Source: a virus. From it: a stretch of DNA of 64,000 nt. This document shows, in pieces, positions 51,022 through 60,480 of this stretch. The DNA lies in IMG/VR virus record IMGVR_UViG_3300011113_000805, positions 62,001 through 126,000 of that record; one strand, written 5' to 3'. The notes beneath the pieces were generated by a model. It saw only the letters and a list, made by a program, of their open reading frames with translations. It was not told the origin of the DNA and ran no database searches. Both the position numbers and the translations under genes were made by a program. The stretch's first letter is position 1, and every line of letters begins with the position of its first letter.

Positions 51022-54000
51022 TTATCTCCTCGCTCCGCCGTCTCTAACAAACTTACGTGTGCCGGCAATAACACCTTCTTGACCCTCTGATCCTGAGAAG
51101 ATTCGCGTAAAAAGCGATCCTGAAAGAAGTTCAGCGTTGAACCCAAAAAGTCTGTCTACAATGGGCTCATCACCATAGACTGAAGAGATGTCACCACCAA
51201 GCTGAGTTCCTCTTGTTGGAGAAACTGGAACACCATCCTGCAGGAAGTCACCAATTAGTGTCAGCTCGGCCTCACCTGACATAATCTGCAGGTAAGAATC
51301 TGTCATGACAATCCTATAGTCGTGTTTTAAGAATGTGTCCTTGAATATTCTCTTGCCTGCCACTGTCGAAAGGGATCCATCAGGTATGGATCCTGAAAGA
51401 GGACCTAATGGATTATTGTCGCCAGGCAAGTCATCGACATCAACATCCGGAGGACCAAATGTTCCGGCATCCAATCCTAGAATGAGTTCATCCTCAGGAT
51501 ACAAGAGTGTCGGATTGTAAGTTTGTGTTGCCGTGAATTGTGATGGAACCTGGAATGATGATATAAACCTCCACCCATAATACTGCATATAGTTCTGGGC
51601 TTCGATTGTTAAGGTTCCGGAACCTGCCGGGGCTGCATTTGTGACTCTTCCGGCAAATGTTATTCCTTCTCCTGAACTTGCAGGAATAGGAGCATTGACA
51701 GATGCAGGATCTATAGGTTGCTGGAAAGTGAGCATAGACTCATTAAACTGTGGAACTGTTCCATCAATAGCTGCTAGCTCAGTGGGAAACAGACTTATTC
51801 CATGGTTTTGTAGGCATCCCGGGTTAGGAATGTATGTGAGTGAGCTTAATGCTCCGGATACTGACTGACTTGACTGGAGTACCACACGATTGACAAATGT
51901 TGGGCCATAGAGCGCCTGTACATCAACCATTCCTGGTGAAAACCCAATGTCAGCGGCTCCCTTTGGCCTGATAGTATTATATGGATCAGACTCTTGTGAT
52001 GCTGCTATTTGGGGTGGCCTTGTTCCTCCTGTCCAGCGATTTGATATCAATGTGAGCCCAGGTGCAATAACATCCATGACAGGACTTGACCTAGAACCTG
52101 AGTTGATGTATGCCATAACCTTGTTGTTAGTGTTGTCATATTCTCTGAACGCATATTGCACCTTAGCACTTGCAGTCATTGGTATCAAGCTTGGTGCGAC
52201 TTGAACAGGCGGAACTGACATTGGTAGCATTGTTAAATTGAGAAATGCCACATGTGTCTGTTCGTTTGAGTTAGGATTATCCTCGTTATTTGCAAAAAAT
52301 CTTGTCTGGTTCCAGTCATAAGAGTATTCAGGTGTATGCAGTATTGCATTTGAACCTGATATCAGGGTTAGTTTCTCACCCCAATGATCATATGACATCG
52401 ATGTATATGCCAATGATGCTGAAAGCGAACCAGAAAAGTATTGGCCTGTTCCACCTGGACTATTTTGCCACTTTGATGATGCTGAGGTAAAGAATCCGTC
52501 TTGCCAGGCGGAGCCAAATGAACCTGAGTTGTAAAAACATACGGAAGCACTTGCAATGAGATATCTCTTTGATGTAGCAAAATCCTCGGCCGTGTCTTTG
52601 TTCCTGGATACTCTGCGCTGTCGATAAAGGAAAAAGACATAGTTGTCCAAGTCCTTTTTGTTTGTTACTTGCTTGTTGTGTGTCTTGTTTAGAGCTTGGG
52701 CAGAAGCAGGAGAAGTTGGACCGGCTGCTCCATAAAGTGTTCCACCACTTACACCATAAGGATTCGAACTTGAATAGAAATAAGGATTAGTGCCAAATCT
52801 TCTGCGACCCTTCACAGGAATTTTTAGCTCAATTCTCTTTAGGAGAAATGGCCTATCAATAAAATCAGAGAGCTTTATTGTCTCGTGATCACATGCGTGA
52901 TATTTTGGAGCATTAGGTGCTCCAAACATTGCTGTAGGCCAACCAATCCTACTGTATCCTGCCTGCTGAAGATGCTCAACGTGATTTACGAAATAACCAA
53001 ACTGCGGTGACCAAGCAAACTGTGACATTATCCTATTCACATCTGCTGGATAGTCGTCTGTCTTGGCATTCGCTAGTATTCCACTTCCAAAGCTACAAGA
53101 GATGAAATTTGACATCGATGCAACTGATGCTGCGGATGTTATCCTTCCTAGATTATTTGAGAATGATGAGATTCCAATTGGTGACTTTTCAATCCACTTT
53201 TTCAACTTAGGGCTATAGTAAAGAAACCCGGTTCCAACACATTCTGATGTTGGCGGAAGGCCGGTGATTGCTTTAAATGACAAAGATGCACTTTCATCAC
53301 CGACGTGAAATCGACCGGCGGCAACTCCGGAATCATTATTTGTGACAGGTATTCTGACCAGTGCGGAACCATCAGGTATCACAAACTCATCATCGACAAT
53401 GGGCTGTGTTGGATCCTCTGTGTCACGAAAAGATGAAACTTGTGACCGATCAGGCTTTCTTGCACCATCAGTGAAAACTATCCCACTATAAATGCCGTCT
53501 GTGAGAATTTCATTATCCTGATAGATACCGGTTGATACATTCTCAGTCAAGGCTTCTCTGTCAGAAAATGCAACGGTAGATGGATACGAGGAAAAGTCAG
53601 AGAAACCTGCATTGTCTGGTGGTGCATCTGGCCTTGTGTCGATTCCAATAAGCCTCTTTGGAGCACCTGACCTGGAGGTGATGGACTCCACGAAGACACC
53701 GTTTCGACTGCCATCGTATATTGCCTTGATCTCATCAGGAGCCAGGGACCTTTGCCAAAGAGACATCTGGGCATATGCATCGGCTCCTGATGTCCCGGAA
53801 AGGTAAGTTGTAGCAGATGCGTGACGAATGACTCTATTTCCAACATTGTTGGAGCCCTGATAACGTGAAGCCGTGCTGCCGTTGAGACCGGCAAGTCCAT
53901 CCTCATAGAAGTAGGGAGCAAATCCTTGTGGCCACTGTCTGTAAGCTGGTGACTCGTACCTGAGCTCTCCGTCTATCCACAGTTGGCAAAGTCCCTCTTC

Positions 54001-54789
54001 ACCTGTTGCTGAGGATCCCGCAAGGGCAGAATCGGTGATTCCAAATGTTGGGATAAAACTTCCTGAGATGGGGTTTCTTGCCGCCCTTTGCACATAAGCA
54101 AGGTGATGCCACCCAGTATCTAGGCCAATGGGATCTTCTGATAGGCTGGAACTGAGGTAGTTTCTCACCTCATTGACTCTGCCCTCATACAGTGTGCCGG
54201 CACCTCCGGATGATCCACTGGTTCCTGCCTGCGATGCAAGGAGTCCAGCTGTCCTGTCAGATGTTGCAACAACATTCTTTAGGCCGGCTGTCGAGACAGT
54301 CTCGAGTATGAGCCTAAAATTCTTGTCGGAAGGTATCTGCCAGTATCTTCCCATCAAGAACTGGTAGCCGTATGTGCCTGTTGTTGCCAGCATAAAAGAA
54401 GATGTCAGTGACTGGACCGAGTATGATACCTTGTTGGATGCATTTGATCCTGAGAACCACATCGCCAGTGTCATCTCCGGAAATGCAAAGCTCAATGTGT
54501 CTGAGACACCTGGTACTTGAGCGATGCCAGTTGGCTGTCCAACACCAGCAACAGTAGTACTAAATGACAGCGCATTCATACTTGATGAGTAGGGACCTAT
54601 TGCAAGCAGTGATGAGGTGAAATTCCCTTTCACATCAGTAAAATCACCTGCATTGCTGGAAGATGGATTAGTTAGTGATTGCTGAAAGACAAGACTGGCA
54701 CTGAGGTTAAAAACTTTGCCACCTTCCTCCAGTGAGAAAGGTGTCCAAAGGTCAATAAGACCCTGCTTGGTTCCTCCGAGTTTTGCCAT
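51022..54789 (-). CDS. Large tail-appendage protein with LamG-like domain (1255 aa)
   Basis: A 1255-aa Ser/Gly/Thr-rich beta protein. A LamG/concanavalin-like sandwich occupies about residues 40-370: FPEMTLAMWFSGSNASN, DTGWHHLAYVQRAARNP, GLCQLWIDGELRYESP and AYAQMSLWQRSLAPDEIKAI show the expected strand order, including the 'A.LWqRaLs.dEI..i' end. The remaining 850 residues are beta-rich and unrecognised. Sugar binding at the tail tip is a reasonable inference. It lies 2 bases after the 287-aa gene. Confidence 0.78.
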   Translation of the reverse strand: MAKLGGTKQGLIDLWTPFSLEEGGKVFNLSASLVFQQSLTNPSSSNAGDFTDVKGNFTSSLLAIGPYSSSMNALSFSTTVAGVGQPTGIAQVPGVSDTLSFAFPEMTLAMWFSGSNASNKVSYSVQSLTSSFMLATTGTYGYQFLMGRYWQIPSDKNFRLILETVSTAGLKNVVATSDRTAGLLASQAGTSGSSGGAGTLYEGRVNEVRNYLSSSLSEDPIGLDTGWHHLAYVQRAARNPISGSFIPTFGITDSALAGSSATGEEGLCQLWIDGELRYESPAYRQWPQGFAPYFYEDGLAGLNGSTASRYQGSNNVGNRVIRHASATTYLSGTSGADAYAQMSLWQRSLAPDEIKAIYDGSRNGVFVESITSRSGAPKRLIGIDTRPDAPPDNAGFSDFSSYPSTVAFSDREALTENVSTGIYQDNEILTDGIYSGIVFTDGARKPDRSQVSSFRDTEDPTQPIVDDEFVIPDGSALVRIPVTNNDSGVAAGRFHVGDESASLSFKAITGLPPTSECVGTGFLYYSPKLKKWIEKSPIGISSFSNNLGRITSAASVASMSNFISCSFGSGILANAKTDDYPADVNRIMSQFAWSPQFGYFVNHVEHLQQAGYSRIGWPTAMFGAPNAPKYHACDHETIKLSDFIDRPFLLKRIELKIPVKGRRRFGTNPYFYSSSNPYGVSGGTLYGAAGPTSPASAQALNKTHNKQVTNKKDLDNYVFFLYRQRRVSRNKDTAEDFATSKRYLIASASVCFYNSGSFGSAWQDGFFTSASSKWQNSPGGTGQYFSGSLSASLAYTSMSYDHWGEKLTLISGSNAILHTPEYSYDWNQTRFFANNEDNPNSNEQTHVAFLNLTMLPMSVPPVQVAPSLIPMTASAKVQYAFREYDNTNNKVMAYINSGSRSSPVMDVIAPGLTLISNRWTGGTRPPQIAASQESDPYNTIRPKGAADIGFSPGMVDVQALYGPTFVNRVVLQSSQSVSGALSSLTYIPNPGCLQNHGISLFPTELAAIDGTVPQFNESMLTFQQPIDPASVNAPIPASSGEGITFAGRVTNAAPAGSGTLTIEAQNYMQYYGWRFISSFQVPSQFTATQTYNPTLLYPEDELILGLDAGTFGPPDVDVDDLPGDNNPLGPLSGSIPDGSLSTVAGKRIFKDTFLKHDYRIVMTDSYLQIMSGEAELTLIGDFLQDGVPVSPTRGTQLGGDISSVYGDEPIVDRLFGFNAELLSGSLFTRIFSGSEGQEGVIAGTRKFVRDGGARR

Positions 54790-54791
54790 TC

Positions 54792-55655
54792 CTACATCCT
54801 ATCGCTATAGACTATTGAATCAGTTCCATTGATAACGTTTACAAATGTCCAGCCTGCACCAGCTGATATTTCATTCCTGTCAATTAAGTATGCACCTGCT
54901 AATCCACTAGCCAGGATGGAAGATATCTCAGGATCAGCTGTGACAGCCTGCTGATTTGGTGTGTCCTCGGTACCCCAGGTTGATGCATCCTTGGTGTCAC
55001 TGCTGTCTATAAATGGATGAACTTCTTCAGGAATCTGGTCTGTATATGACGGGAGGAGATCAATAAGGTCATCTGTGCTGACTTCAATGAAGGATGAGTA
55101 AGAGGGACAATAGCTTCCATTTCTAGGTTTTGCCTGCTGAATGAGATAGCTCCTATGGTCTGCAGCCTCGGCTGCAAAGCAGGCTGATCCCTTAATTCCT
55201 CTCTTGGCAAATGCCGGCAACCAAATGAGTCCAGCAGCCTCGGGCCTAGTCTCAAATGTTCCAATAGCACCGTCACTAACTGATGGATCAGCATATCCTG
55301 CGGCTGTGAGAATAACTGGGTACATTGCAAGACCGGCATCTAGCAGGTATGCAACAGCATCAAAATCTCCAATATCATCAAAGACGGGACGACCACTTGA
55401 GCCTAATCCAAGACTTCGCTGCTCGGCATAGGGACTTGGCGCACTGGTAATTGCACCAGAGACATCAGGATCCAAGAGATTATCATCAAAGAAATTGTCG
55501 CTGACTTCCTTGCCATTAAAGATAAGAATATCGCTGGAGTTAGGACGCAACCTAAAAATTCGAGGACTTATCTGCTGCTCTTTGGTTTGTAGGTTAATTC
55601 CTTCCCTTGTCGTAGCAGGAGATCCGCCTCCAATTGTGACTTCAAACTGGCTCAT
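54792..55655 (-). CDS. Virion-cluster protein (287 aa), unrecognised
   Basis: A 287-aa protein, from the ATG at 55655 (GAGG 6 bases away); a GTG four codons upstream overlaps the preceding stop. It includes IGDFDAVAYLLDAGLAMYPV and LASGLAGAYLIDRNEISAGA segments, and an acidic 'FIDSSDTKDASTWGTEDTPN' stretch. No family recognised. It is sandwiched between two large LamG-type genes and is probably their assembly partner or a baseplate subunit. Confidence 0.7.
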   Translation of the reverse strand: MSQFEVTIGGGSPATTREGINLQTKEQQISPRIFRLRPNSSDILIFNGKEVSDNFFDDNLLDPDVSGAITSAPSPYAEQRSLGLGSSGRPVFDDIGDFDAVAYLLDAGLAMYPVILTAAGYADPSVSDGAIGTFETRPEAAGLIWLPAFAKRGIKGSACFAAEAADHRSYLIQQAKPRNGSYCPSYSSFIEVSTDDLIDLLPSYTDQIPEEVHPFIDSSDTKDASTWGTEDTPNQQAVTADPEISSILASGLAGAYLIDRNEISAGAGWTFVNVINGTDSIVYSDRM

Positions 55656-55663
55656 TTGTATCC

Positions 55664-58600
55664 TCACTCACCGGCTGATTGCTTGTAATCAGGCCTATCC
55701 CAGTTTCTTGCCCACCCATATCTAAGTTTATTTCTCTCAAGAATGTGACTCTCAATCACAAGATTGACACCTTGGAAATCGGTATTGTATGGCAAGAACT
55801 GTGCAACAAGCCTCTCAATATTAGACTCAAACCACTTGGCAAACAGAAAGACTTCCTTGAAAGATATGGGTGACTGTAATCGATTGAAATAAACATCCCT
55901 AAGATGCCTTTCACCGGAATATTCTACAGCAAAGACATCAGTTGGATTGCCATAAACATTATCCAGTGGCTCGTGACCACCAAACATCAGGACAATGTCC
56001 TCATTCAGGGCACGGGCAACCGATATCTCAATACCAAACCGGTTGTCATCGGTGATAATTTCGGCAGGGTCGACCTGATACACAGGCTGTGTATTACCTC
56101 CATACTTTGAGGCATTCTCCTCCAGCACCCATGATCTTACCCTCACCTTTGAGTCAGTAGAAGACTCATCAAAGTGAGGATCAATTGCATCAAATATCAT
56201 CTCCTGGCCAAAGATAACATTAGCACTAGCCGGAAATCCACTTCCGGATAGGTTTAGACCATTTTGTGTGAAGTCCAAGATGCTTATATTGCCTGATGGA
56301 TTTGAAGCAGTAATAGGCTGATCAAATCCGGCATCGATCCTGAGCCTACCAAATGATCCGCTTTCATTTGTGACAAAGTTAAAATTGATGGAAGGATCTA
56401 GAACACCAACACTGAGCGGGTTTCTAACATGCTCCTGCCACTCACTTCCGCTAAGAAACTTCGACCAGAATCTCAACTGTGATACAGCACCAGTCTGTGA
56501 TGAAATCCTTGAAATAGCAGGCAAAGCAGAATCATTGAGGAATAGCTGACTTGACCCATTTGTGATTGTTGATGTTCCTACCTGAAAGAATGATCCACTT
56601 GCATTGTAAGTTGGGCTTACAACCGAGAAAATATCATCACCTTCAGGAACAACAACTCTAAAATTACTTTCGGTGACAAAAAGATTTTGCCCAATACTCT
56701 TGCCAAATCTCAGATACCAGTTACTGGTGTCTGCCGATTCCTTATTTCTTCCAACAGAGAGATAAAATGGCTTACCATCATATACAGGAAGATTAATCAG
56801 TGACAAACTAAAGCGTTGTGGATTTGACACATTGGAGGAGTAAGATCCACTAAGTGTGATAGACCCCATTGAGCCACCGTATGTTCCTGATGCTTGCATA
56901 ATCACATTAAGTGAAAGTGCAGGACCATAAGATCCTGTGCTCAATAGTCTCAGTAGAGATGCATCATTATTCTTTTGGCTTTCTAGAAACTTATAGTGAC
57001 CCTCAATGAAAAAACTGCTGGTCGTAAAGAGGCCGTCGCTAACCCCTCCAGTTACTAGTGGATATCCTGGCTCAGTTCGAGTTCCACTAAGAAATGGTGA
57101 GGTAAGAAGGAAACTGCCTGTACTAGTAAATTTGACATCCCTTTTTGTCGAACTTCTGCCTGTAATGTAGCCAGATCTTGTTCCACCATACTCCTTAAAT
57201 CTCAGTGTGATGTCAGGATCAATACCCATTGACCTGATGATGTTCTTTAAGGAAAATACTGTTCCCTTTGACTTTAGAATAACTGGCAAATCGGCCAACA
57301 TCCTTCGCCATATCTCAGACTCAATTTTATAGAGTGGATTTGTTCCGATCTCATTGTCAGATGTGAGATTATCACCGTGAATATACTGCAGATATGTTGG
57401 ATCGCTAAAGAGTCGTGGCAGTTCTATTCCGTACTCTTTAGCAAGGAATGGCAAGAATGTATCGGCAATTCCACCATTTGATGTGTAATCAGCCCTGTTA
57501 AGCCTTGAAAGTTGGGCGATATGCATCTTTAGTTCATCAAACTGCTTTGCCCAAATAAGCAGAAGCATTGTGATTATTTGCACGGATCCTAGGGATGTTT
57601 TTCTCGGTAGATTTCCTCCATCAGAAAATTCTTGCCCAATATTTCCATCGACTGACTCTAGTCCTAGAAAAGCCTGCTCCTGTTCCAGGTAGTGAGGAGG
57701 TATTAGCTTCACAATATAGTTAGGATTATTTGCATCATAGTCAGAAGCGCTTGTCAGAAGTGTTGTGTTTATTGTCACAAGTTCAGGAAAGTCTGGGAAT
57801 AGTACAGGTGAGTGTGAGGCGCGCTCTTCAAAGCTAGCAGGACCACCGGTATTTAGCGATGAGTCTCTAAGGCTTTCAATAAATCCCGTGATGGTAGAGT
57901 GAAGACCATTTCCTGATGAATCGATTACAATTGAATTTCTTGCATATGAACCTGATGGCTCATTGAACTTGTACATTAGCCTGAGATTTGGGTTAGGCTC
58001 GATTGGATTTTTCGATGCATACTGGATCTCGGTTAGCGTCCTATTGCCAACGAATATCTTCAAGTCATCAAGTGAAGCACTCAAATTCTGTGCCGGTAAG
58101 AAAGTAAATGGACCTGAACTGTGAAGACTTCCTGTTCCAATATAAAGCGGTGATGAAAGTACTGTATTGACACTAAATTCACTAACATTGCTTGATGATG
58201 CAGCAAGAGTGCCTGTGACATATAGTTGAAGCCGATTAATACCAGGCCTTCTATTGAACATTGCTGTAACATCAACCCACTCACCCTTGTTGATGGACAC
58301 ACTAGAGCTTAGGCAGGATGATCCGGATGAGTATGCAAAGAGAATATTTGCAACAGAAGTTGATAGAGACTCTGAAACTGCCAGGGTGTAGCCTGAATTT
58401 CCGCTAAGTCTCTGCAAGATCACTTGGTTGTCACTTTGCTCAGGTGGAACAAAGATCTTCATCTGAAACGAGATGCTACTTGCACCAGGATCCAAGACAG
58501 ATGCACCTGTCTTATTTCTAGATAGTTCAGGAAACTTTGATCCGGCCGCATCAATTACCTCAATCCAAGACCCTCCATCGAATGTGAGACTATTGATAGA

Positions 58601-58960
58601 CTTTGGAAATTGATTAAAGACATAAGCTTCGAAGCCTGTAAGACTATCAAAGAAGTCCTCTATCTCCCTAAAAGTGCCGTCGAATGGAAAATTATTGATG
58701 ATTGTATCAAAAGCAACATTGACATTAGCAGTAGCTGAACTGAAGAATGTGTGATTTGCAAAATTTGACCAATCAACAGGAAGTTGCTGTGTTGACTTGA
58801 GAGGACTTCCTTGGGCAAGATACCTGAATGAACTTGATGATGGTGCCTGTGGATCTTGAAAATCTACCTGTGATGATCCGCCTGCACTGATGCTCTGCCT
58901 TTGCAGGCCAATAAGAGTGTCAATGCTGGTATAGTCGGTTATTCCTAATCTTCGAGGCAT
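55664..58960 (-). CDS. Large tail-appendage protein with LamG-like domains (1098 aa)
   Basis: A 1098-aa protein. A LamG-like sandwich spans about residues 120-330 (SLTFDGGSWIEVIDAAGSKF, ISFQMKIFVPPEQSDN, NKGEWVDVTAMFNRR, SASLDDLKIFVGNRTLTEIQ), and a second beta-rich region follows at about 640-880. Between them is a helical block (QIITMLLLIWAKQFDELKMH and KIESEIWRRMLADLPVILKS, about residues 465-565) followed by a 'TVFSLKNIIRSMGIDPDITL' stretch, resembling the tail-tip domain that links baseplate to fibre in some contractile phages. It starts with a TAATG overlap on the 502-aa gene. Confidence 0.78.
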   Translation of the reverse strand: MPRRLGITDYTSIDTLIGLQRQSISAGGSSQVDFQDPQAPSSSSFRYLAQGSPLKSTQQLPVDWSNFANHTFFSSATANVNVAFDTIINNFPFDGTFREIEDFFDSLTGFEAYVFNQFPKSINSLTFDGGSWIEVIDAAGSKFPELSRNKTGASVLDPGASSISFQMKIFVPPEQSDNQVILQRLSGNSGYTLAVSESLSTSVANILFAYSSGSSCLSSSVSINKGEWVDVTAMFNRRPGINRLQLYVTGTLAASSSNVSEFSVNTVLSSPLYIGTGSLHSSGPFTFLPAQNLSASLDDLKIFVGNRTLTEIQYASKNPIEPNPNLRLMYKFNEPSGSYARNSIVIDSSGNGLHSTITGFIESLRDSSLNTGGPASFEERASHSPVLFPDFPELVTINTTLLTSASDYDANNPNYIVKLIPPHYLEQEQAFLGLESVDGNIGQEFSDGGNLPRKTSLGSVQIITMLLLIWAKQFDELKMHIAQLSRLNRADYTSNGGIADTFLPFLAKEYGIELPRLFSDPTYLQYIHGDNLTSDNEIGTNPLYKIESEIWRRMLADLPVILKSKGTVFSLKNIIRSMGIDPDITLRFKEYGGTRSGYITGRSSTKRDVKFTSTGSFLLTSPFLSGTRTEPGYPLVTGGVSDGLFTTSSFFIEGHYKFLESQKNNDASLLRLLSTGSYGPALSLNVIMQASGTYGGSMGSITLSGSYSSNVSNPQRFSLSLINLPVYDGKPFYLSVGRNKESADTSNWYLRFGKSIGQNLFVTESNFRVVVPEGDDIFSVVSPTYNASGSFFQVGTSTITNGSSQLFLNDSALPAISRISSQTGAVSQLRFWSKFLSGSEWQEHVRNPLSVGVLDPSINFNFVTNESGSFGRLRIDAGFDQPITASNPSGNISILDFTQNGLNLSGSGFPASANVIFGQEMIFDAIDPHFDESSTDSKVRVRSWVLEENASKYGGNTQPVYQVDPAEIITDDNRFGIEISVARALNEDIVLMFGGHEPLDNVYGNPTDVFAVEYSGERHLRDVYFNRLQSPISFKEVFLFAKWFESNIERLVAQFLPYNTDFQGVNLVIESHILERNKLRYGWARNWDRPDYKQSAGE

Positions 58961-60468
58961 TATTCACTCACAATCGTGACAAAGTTCTTGGATGTTAATT
59001 CAGTGTCTGTTCCATCGATCTTTATCCTGAACTCAAACTGCAAAGGTATTCCAATAGGCAATGCATCTGTGTAAAGCATCGCATATGGTGAAAGTGTGTC
59101 AATTGACATTCTTGATCCAGGAACATCAAAGTCAAAAAGAAGCTTACCTGACGACGTGTCACGAATTCTATATCTGCAGTCGGTCACCTGTAGCGGTACT
59201 GGATCATAGGAGAATCTAGCTGATTTGTTCTGTTCCCAATCATCATAGACGGCAAGCCTAAATTTAGCCGATGATCCCCTCTGCAGCTGACTTGGAAGTG
59301 AAGGCATTGCAATTCGAATCTTTCTATTTTCACTTGAGACAGTACCGGCTTGCAAAGATGACATTGCAAGGGTGCCTGAGAAGAACGTCACTGTCCTGTC
59401 TAGAGACTGCCAGGTCTCGTTGAAAGTTATGGATCCACTTGCCTGAAGCGCTCTTGCAATTGTTAATGATCCTGATATGACACTAGTGTCAGAGGATGCT
59501 ATTGCAAGTGATGCTGTGTAGAGACCTGTGATTCCTCCTCCTTGCATTACTTGTGAGCCTGTAATCCACTTTGTGTAAGAGCCTGTGCTTATATTCACAA
59601 GAAGACAGTTATGACCGGTTACTTCGGTAAGAGATGATCCTGACACAAGATTTCTATAAGCACCTCTCACTATGTTGCGAAGTGACAGTGTTCCTGTTGT
59701 GTCAAAGTAAGATGAACTGTGATTATCTATGATGCTATCATCACTTGAAATGATTAGCGAAGGACGAAGTGATTGTTCCCTCACATGTCTCGAGGCGAAC
59801 CTCTTTACAAATCGAGTTACTTGATCACCTTCCTCGGAATCAATAAATGAGATACGGAAACCATTGTCAGGAAGTATTCCGGCAATGGTTGCCGAAACAA
59901 CTCGTGTGACATCAACAATTAAGTCCTCAGTACCAATTTCAAAGTATTGTGTTGATCCTAGATTGACAGTTCCATTTCCATCCTGAAGATTTCCGCTGGC
60001 AAAGTAGTCAATGTTGGAATCACCCAGTGTGCCAGACTTGTAAGCACCTGTGACATTCCAAAGTGCACCGACTGACCTACTAAGAAAATTGGTTGCATCA
60101 ACATCAGCAAATGAGATAACATCTCTTCCAAACCCTTCACTAAATTCAGCGGCAAGAGGAAAAACTTGCACCGTGAAATTATTTGGAACCGGTTGGCCGG
60201 CAGAGATATTTTGCAACTTCAAAGTTGCCCTGAATGTTGAATCTCCAATGTCCAGTGAACTGGAAGCTAGGGTCAATGCTTTTGACAAGTCAAATTTTAT
60301 CAGAAGTCGTGATAGCTCTAGTGTACCTGTAACTTCTAGATTTTCATCATAGAGCTTAAAGAGATCAAGTGTTCCTGCTCTGCCTACATTTCCAGAGACG
60401 GCAGGAAGTGCATCAATAATCTTGTTAGTGATGTATGTGTCAGCAGATGCACTAGCAATAACTATCAT
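58960..60468 (-). CDS. Tail-appendage protein with DNRLRE-like N-terminus (502 aa)
   Basis: A 502-aa beta-rich protein. The first 240 residues fit a DNRLRE-type fold: ASADTYITNKIIDALPAVSG, TLDLFKLYDENLEVTG, LSRLLIKFDLSKALTL and a later 'GFRISFIDSEEGDQVTRFVK' strand pair. These domains occur in cell-surface and tail proteins. The rest is strand-rich with Ser/Thr/Gly. It begins 12 bases after the gp6 stop, so it may attach to the baseplate wedge; that role is inferred. Confidence 0.72.
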   Translation of the reverse strand: MIVIASASADTYITNKIIDALPAVSGNVGRAGTLDLFKLYDENLEVTGTLELSRLLIKFDLSKALTLASSSLDIGDSTFRATLKLQNISAGQPVPNNFTVQVFPLAAEFSEGFGRDVISFADVDATNFLSRSVGALWNVTGAYKSGTLGDSNIDYFASGNLQDGNGTVNLGSTQYFEIGTEDLIVDVTRVVSATIAGILPDNGFRISFIDSEEGDQVTRFVKRFASRHVREQSLRPSLIISSDDSIIDNHSSSYFDTTGTLSLRNIVRGAYRNLVSGSSLTEVTGHNCLLVNISTGSYTKWITGSQVMQGGGITGLYTASLAIASSDTSVISGSLTIARALQASGSITFNETWQSLDRTVTFFSGTLAMSSLQAGTVSSENRKIRIAMPSLPSQLQRGSSAKFRLAVYDDWEQNKSARFSYDPVPLQVTDCRYRIRDTSSGKLLFDFDVPGSRMSIDTLSPYAMLYTDALPIGIPLQFEFRIKIDGTDTELTSKNFVTIVSE

Positions 60469-60480
60469 TTGACCACCGCC

